From Sporodiniella umbellata (taxonomy: Eukaryota; Mucoromycota; Mucoromycetes; Mucorales; Rhizopodaceae), in assembly GCA_025677835.1 (NCBI GenBank), contig JAIXMR010000062.1:62001-126000 (forward strand): a stretch of DNA of 64,000 nucleotides. The letters run 5' to 3'. The notes under the pieces were generated by a model. The model worked only from the letters and a program-made list of their open reading frames with translations, was not told where the DNA came from and did not search any database. Numbering within the stretch: position 1 is the first letter of the stretch; each line of letters opens with the position of its first letter. Shown in pieces: positions 57,514 to 64,000 of the stretch. The position numbers and the translations under genes are program-made.

Positions 57514-60500
57514 CCATCTGAACACTGTTATTTTCTCTCACCCCTCTCTTCCCAAAATACAAATGTATATTTGAGTGTATGCTGATCTCTATGACAAAGG
57601 TAAACGGAGCTAAGGCTTCTTTTAAAATATCTTAAAAACGTTCATTTCAGCTATAAATATTTATATATGTATACATATTTTATTCCTATTGTACATATGC
57701 CGCAAATTTACGATAAATAAAAGGTATTCTTTTTCTAAATACCCCTATTTTATATACTGTGTGGTTTCATACGGGTTAAGTAAATGCAGGACCAGGGTAA
57801 CTTAATCTTAGACGTTTCTGTTGATCTCAATCTAATATATCTTTTAATGCATGTATTCAAGTAGAAGCAAACATACATATATATATTTTTAAGGAGGGCC
57901 AAGACTGCATCTTCTTAACGATGGCTTTAAGATAAGCATTTTGAGAATACTTTGTGTTTTAATTCTCAAACTAAGCTCTCTTTCAAAATGTAGAACTACC
58001 CTGTTACGTCAGAAAGGTGTTACATGACAACCACATGTACATCGATTTTCATGTTTTCAAAATGAACTCCCTGAAAGACCCACGTACAAATACAACCTAT
58101 CATTCTAGATTCTTTTTAGAACTTGTGACACTTGGTAGGTGATTGCACATTTTTTAAAAATTCTTTTTTAGTTCTTTGTTTAACTTCATATAGAATTGTT
58201 TAACGCGTTTGGTTTTTACAAGTGCCTATATGTTCTTTTCTATTATTTTTTAAGTTCTTTCTACATGTGCTAAAAAGCGCCCTGTTTTTAAAAGATCTGA
58301 TTTTAAATATAGTATCAATTTCTTTCTTAAAAAATAATACAAAACAATAAAAGCATAAACGGATGTACTACTAGAATAAAACAAAATAAAGTAAGGCCAC
58401 AAAAGCTTTTTTTTTTCTTGAGTTACTAGGACTATAACACATAAAAGCGTACAAATATTTAGTCTCTTTAACCTAGTTACATCAATATATAATTTACTGA
58501 ATGAAACTGTGTTCATTTTGAGAATAGGCTTTTTATCTTAATTTAAAAAAATACTAAAATCAGAAAACATTTCTCTGCAACAAGTAACAACATAAAACAT
58601 ACTTGATACAAAAACACGTGTATTACCTGTAGAAAATGCTAAATAGAATAAGAGTAGATGAATAGACACGAAAATAGGAAAGGGCTGAAGTGTACCACCA
58701 AAGAAACTCGTGTGAGAGTTGAGATAGATTACTTGTCGAAATCCTACGTAGCTCAAAAATACACGTCAAAAAAATATACTATAGCACATAATAAGGTACA
58801 TCAGTGAATTTGTTTTGACTGGCCCTTGCAAACACAGTTATCGTTTCTCATTATCACGTGTTTTCTTTTATTTATTTATTTTTTGCTTTTTTTTTTGGTC
58901 TGTGATTAGCGGGATTTGCTATAAACAATATAAGCCTATTCTTTCGCAAAAGCACTTTTTTATTAACTATAGGCACCAAATGAATATACATCTTTGAGTT
59001 TTTAACGTTTATCAAGTAAAAAACTCATCTAATCAGAATAATGACTCTTTAGAGCCCGAAACATCTGTTTCTCCGAAACGAAACATAAATCTGGGACCCC
59101 CGAAATGACTGCGAACTAAATACTATAGACATTTTCAGTGCTTTTCATAGCTGGTACCCTGCGCCTTTTTAAAAATGCAAGGACCAGTAACCGTCCTCTT
59201 AACAAAAAGTATTTAAAAATGTTATTTTTTTACTTTATTTTTTTTGGTATGCAGTGTTACTAAGAAGCCAGACACATAAACGTAAACAAAAGTCTATAAG
59301 TATTTTGCGTTGTCAACAGTAAGAGTTAGAGCTGTTTCTTGTATATTTGAACATAGACCCTGAGTAAATCGAATCGGCTAAAAAAATAAACATTATATTA
59401 AAAATTAGTCATACTCTTACTTTTTTTTTTTTCGGCTTGTTGCATTTTTATTCGGCATAGAACTGGCCAAAACATTGTTTTTGTTTTGACTTTGTTTAAA
59501 AGCACAGAACCAAAGCTCTCTAAGAAAAGCCCAAAAGTATGGAAGTCACGACATTATTCAGCAAGTGCTTCCCAAGAAAGAAAACTAATTTTAAACAGCG
59601 CGTTCCATTCTTTCAAATTCAGATAATAAGCTGCATTATTTTTGTGCTCACAAAAAAGACTTTATTCAAGAAAAAAAAGGTTCTTGAAACGAGCCCAATT
59701 AACGATAAGTAGAATATGACGTTTAAAGAAGGTTTATGTTTGTTATTTTATTACAGAAAAATTGCTATTGGTCCTTTAATGTGGTGTTTAAGTATTTAAT
59801 TCCAATTCTTAGCTGTCATTTCGGAATATTATTTTTGTAGCTCTGGCCTATAAATTGAACTTCATTTGTTTATTATTATTTGTAGCGTAAAATACATCTT
59901 TAAATCGAGGATTAGGGCTTCTCTTTAAAAACTTTTTAAAACAAAACAAAAATGGAATCGGCGTTCGATTAGCTCACTTTGTCTTATGCAAGTTTTTCTT
60001 TTTGACAACTTTAATGTACGTAAACAGCTAAAAATCCCAATAAATTCGCCGCTTGCCCCTATATTCTGGATCAAAGATACCTAAAAAAAACAAGCTAAAA
60101 ATCCGCAATTCCAACACACACACTATTTAAGAAAAAAAAACCGTCTATGTCCATAAATTCTAATTTTTGTCAGCTCTGTTTTGTTTTATAAGCTTTTATT
60201 CACAGTTTTTTATTTTTTTTTAAAAAAACAAAGAAACAAAAGGTAAACAAACTTCATAAAAGGGTTTCTAAAAATAAAACCCGACCAAAAAAACAAAACG
60301 ATCGATTTTTTTAAAAATTGTTTTCCTAACGGATAAACGTTGTTTCTTTATTATAAACACACATTCTTTGTTTTCTCATATATTAAAAACTCAATACAAA
60401 AAGAACAGGAAGAAAAAGAGAAAAAGAGGCACAAGAAAAATGGTTTTATATCTATCTTTTTAATTGTTTTAATACTTTGACTTTTACTATGCCTTAATAC

Positions 60501-63500
60501 TTCAATGATTGTTATTTGCTGTCATTTTAATAAAAAATTTTATAACATTAAAAAAGCCGAAGACCAATGACCGTTATTCAAGGCTTTTTTCTCTTTTACT
60601 TTGACTATACGATGCTATAAGATAGATGAACCAACAAAAAAAAGCCTATAGATAAAATGCAGTACTGCAGCCTGTTTTTTTAAATAGTCATTTTGTGCCC
60701 TCTTACTGTTTTTTTTTCAAAGTTTTTTCCTCAAAAATGTGAAGATACTCATGATAATGTTAAGGTATATAGTTGGCTATTGAGATGTAAACATAAAATC
60801 AAGAGGCGGGTAGCTTTATTAAAAAACGGCACTTTAGCTTTCAAGAATTTTTGAAAATACTATGAACAATTTAACATATTGTCAAACTAAAACAAAAATT
60901 AATTTTGATTGCTGAAGAAGTTTTTGAAAAATATCAAATGTAGTTTTGATTTTTCAAATTGAATAAGTATAGATTATTTATAATATTTTTAGTTTTGTTT
61001 GGCTTTGTATATAAAATGAGTAGGCAAAGTAGATGTGTATAAAATACAATAAATGTGGCATCAACTCAAAAGTGAAAATAATTTCAAGCCACAATCAATC
61101 GACGTAAACACAAACGTTAAACAAAGGTACAATAAATTTTTTAATATATTGCAAAAAAGCGTAATTGATAAAAAAGTAGATGGCCAAAAAAAAAAAAAAA
61201 AAACAAATTTTAGGGATGCATCATGTAGTTTAGAGAAAAGCCGAGAATAATTTTTTTAAGTAAAGTGTAGGTATATTTTCTCAACTCTTAGTTTTAGTTT
61301 ATTTCACTCAACGCAGTATTTTACTAACCAGTTTTATATATATGTATATATATAAAGGAACTTCGAGCATTTCATTACAATATATATTTGGTTTTTGAAC
61401 CAAAAGTGATTAAAATACACTCTGCCGCTTAGTTTTCTATACGAAAATGAATGCGTTTAGCTATATATACATATATGCTTTTGAAAGTTCCTGCTCGAAT
61501 CAAACATAGAAAAATAAATCACAGGGTATGCTTCAAAAAGGTTTAAATTGATGGAAAGTAATGAAGGATTATAGAGTTTTTTTTTTAAAAAAAAAAAAGT
61601 ATTTAGGATACTTGATGTGGCATACAGAAATGCAAAAAACTTGAAAGGTAGTTTATTGAGAAAACACAGGTGACTAGCAGCTGAAATACCTTTTTCTTTT
61701 CTTTTCTTCCTTAAAAAATATTGAGCTACAATTGGTATTTTAGAGTTGTATTTGTTACAAAGCTATTCAATTCTTTTATACACTTGTATTAGTTATTCCA
61801 GGTAAAAAAAAACCGAAAGTAAAAAAAGTCGATAACACTTTTTTTAGTATGTTAACAAAAGATTGTAAAAGATAAAGTCTTGCTATTGGCTTGTTCTAAG
61901 AAGAAAAAGGATCTTCAGTTATTTGGCTGAATATATTTATTTATCAAAATTTAGAAGCTTTCCCCAGATACAATTATTTTGCTTAGAATTTTTTAGAAGG
62001 TATTGACCAAAAAAAAGTATAGACTTGCACAAAACAAACTTTAATATTCCTAGTGGCTAATAAAGTAATTGGCTTTTTCTTGTCTACCGGTATTGAAGCA
62101 AAACAAAACAAAACATAGTGGTATTAAGCATCAAACGTCAAAAACATAGAAGTATAACAGCCCTTAAATTTATTATAACACCAAAATCACATTTGACGCC
62201 AAACAAAAAGAATAGAATGGTAGCAAAACGTAAATTAAAGGCGAAAAAAAGTAGAAACAGACGATCAAACATAAGGTTTTATATAGTGTTGATAAATATA
62301 TAGTGTAATATAATGTATCTAACGTTATAGTTCTAAGAGAGTTGCAGATGACTGGCCATACTTATTTTGCAAGCTAGAAGAAATATATGTATCTATAAAT
62401 CGTCATAGAAACATCAAAAAACCACCAAAACTTTATGTTTGAAAATATAAACAAGAGAATAATAGAATATAATGAGACAGAAAAAAAAGCAGAAATCAAA
62501 AAAATAAGATCTTCATTGACCCTAATTTATGGCTTTGGATATAACAGAATAATATGCGGCACAGCATTACAATAAGTTTTTACTTTGTAAATACGAATAG
62601 TTTGAGATTCAAGCAGAAGTAAGGGTACCAAAAATTACGGAAGGCTGATAAAAATATAAATCATAGAAGAGAGGAATATGATGCCAATTTTTTGTAAGAA
62701 ACTTTCAATAGGCTAAAGCCCACAAGCACCACAAGCAAAGAAAGTTCGGAGACTTACTTGCAGTATTTGCTTGCATATATACAAAGGCAATGTAAAGAAC
62801 ATGTAAACAGTTTAAAGCCAGCGTGGTTAAAACAACTTTTTGCTAGTCTTTACTCAATTGTACCACAGACAGTCTATAACCCTTGGAGGACCTAGATAAT
62901 GTTTACCCAAAAAGAAAACCAACAAGCAAAGGGATCATTGAAGAATGCAAAACAAAAGGCGAGATTTATAAAAAACTTGCTACAATACTTCTATGACATG
63001 AGAAGAAGCTCTTTAACATATGAAACAAGCTTATTGATAGAAAGAAATAAGTTCGAGCCTTAAATGTACAGGAACCAACTTGAAGGCCAGCTCATCTTGT
63101 ATGGATTATGTACATTACCAAATTTCTCAGGTTCTAGGCGCTTTTAAAAACTGAGTGGCATTTTCTGTATAATACAGTTGCTTTAAAAGGCAGGAGGTTA
63201 GTTTACGGACAGTTTATAAGTTCTAACGAGAGAAAATTCTATTTTTTGATTATGGAGTTTAGATAAAAGTAGTTCAACTCTATGAGGACCCTTCTGTTTT
63301 TCTTTTAAAAAACGCTTCGTTTGCAAACGTCTAAAAAAATACACAAAATGCTTTCAGTAGCTTTTGGGGATTTTCTAGTTGCATTTCGGCTCGATGGGCC
63401 GTAATAAATGACAAAAAAAAAAACTTAGTAGAAAAACAAAGCCATTTACAGATCTCGGGGCATGCATTTTTTTTAGTTTATAAAATGAGGTAATAAAAGC

Positions 63501-64000
63501 GCAATTGGCAGTATTGTTCAACATGGATATATTTTTTTAAACGACTTCTATAAAAAAAAAAAAATAGTTGCTCATGCCTTTTAAAGAAGTAATGTATAGA
63601 TCCCCAAAAAAAAAACAGATCGGAAGCAATTGTGAGTTGTACATAATTTACTATTCAAGAGCCTACCCTGAGACAATACTTTTTTAACCAAGAGAAGTAC
63701 TTCCAAAACATTGGGTACCACAATGTGCTAAGACCGACGGATTTACCTAAAATAGCACTTATCTCCATTTGGTAAAACTATAATATCTTTTTTTGTTTCT
63801 ATTACTCTGGATTGCCACAGGACCTGTTGTTGTCGTAGTTCTAGTGCTACGAAGGAAGAAACTCAAAAGTTTCTATATATGTAGCCAGATTTTTTTGATG
63901 ATTAAGCCATATAATGCTAAACTCTTCAGCACATATCTGTGTTTAGAGCTTTTAGAATGTTACTTCAATCGTATTTATACTGATTTCTTTTAGACTAAAA
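57514..64000. other. 6.5-kb AT-rich gene desert at the right edge
   Basis: No frame above about 90 codons and none with domain content on either strand. Short homopolymers are fewer and shorter than elsewhere, and A/T-alternating runs are frequent (for example 61336-61356 and 61460-61475). No tandem array, tRNA, rRNA or transposon was recognised. Possibilities include regulatory DNA, very old repeats, or chromosome-structural DNA; the sequence alone does not decide. Confidence 0.5.

Noticed and set aside
1..64000. CRISPR arrays, bacterial-type operons, phage or integron features
   Set aside because: The window is eukaryotic (spliced genes); no spaced direct repeats were seen.

Overview
This is a nuclear window from a fungus. 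It is AT-rich, and its genes are split by many short introns (about 40-135 nt, most under 90), almost all GT-AG. Long poly(A)/poly(T) runs are everywhere, including inside introns and just upstream of start codons. The genes found (siderophore-iron MFS transporter, Pho85, AMPK beta with an N-terminal Gly-Asn, Sin3, HSF-type and FAR1-like regulators, F-box/ankyrin, PIAS/Siz E3) and a decayed LINE suggest an early-diverging fungus, most likely Mucoromycota/Mucorales. That placement is an inference; nothing in the window names the species. I rebuilt exons by hand from splice signals, reading phase and family alignment, so exon edges are predictions.

Layout. 1-1.9 kb: the 5' part of a KIN1/MARK-type kinase runs off the left edge, followed by a small NATD1-like acetyltransferase with a 17-nt internal exon. 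1.9-8.4 kb: mostly empty AT-rich DNA holding one orphan transposase-like helix-turn-helix gene. 8.4-14.2 kb: siderophore transporter, GCFC-domain spliceosome-related protein, and the CDK Pho85. 14.5-16.9 kb: a decayed non-LTR retrotransposon. 17.3-24 kb: DMPK/MRCK-type AGC kinase, AMPK beta, a calmodulin-like protein and Ubc7/UBE2G. 24.1-34.4 kb: Sin3 corepressor, Emg1/Nep1, an F-box/ankyrin gene, a Cys-rich protein, DENR/Tma22 and a four-LIM protein. 37.2-45.2 kb: a Ser-rich protein with a candidate Atg8-binding motif, a PIAS/Siz SUMO ligase, an Ups/PRELI lipid-transfer protein, a mitochondrial-type J-protein and an HSF-type factor. 45.2-53.5 kb: a gene desert with a large, nearly perfect inverted repeat (arms about 1.7 kb, spacer 1.6 kb). 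53.5-57.5 kb: a conserved small protein of unknown function and a FAR1-like zinc-finger regulator. 57.5-64 kb: AT-rich DNA with no gene I can support.

Together the genes cover nutrient and stress signalling (Kin1, Pho85, AGC kinase, AMPK beta, calmodulin-like), chromatin and transcription control (Sin3, HSF, FAR1-like, SUMO ligase), ribosome and translation work (Emg1, DENR), ER protein turnover (Ubc7) and mitochondria (PRELI, J-protein). There is no obvious operon or biosynthetic cluster. Several neighbouring genes are convergent with very short gaps between stop codons. The strongest unexplained structure is the 5-kb inverted repeat at 48020-53012. Other observations worth checking are three GC-AG introns that each begin right after an ATG codon, the orphan HTH gene, and a candidate autophagy-receptor-like motif.
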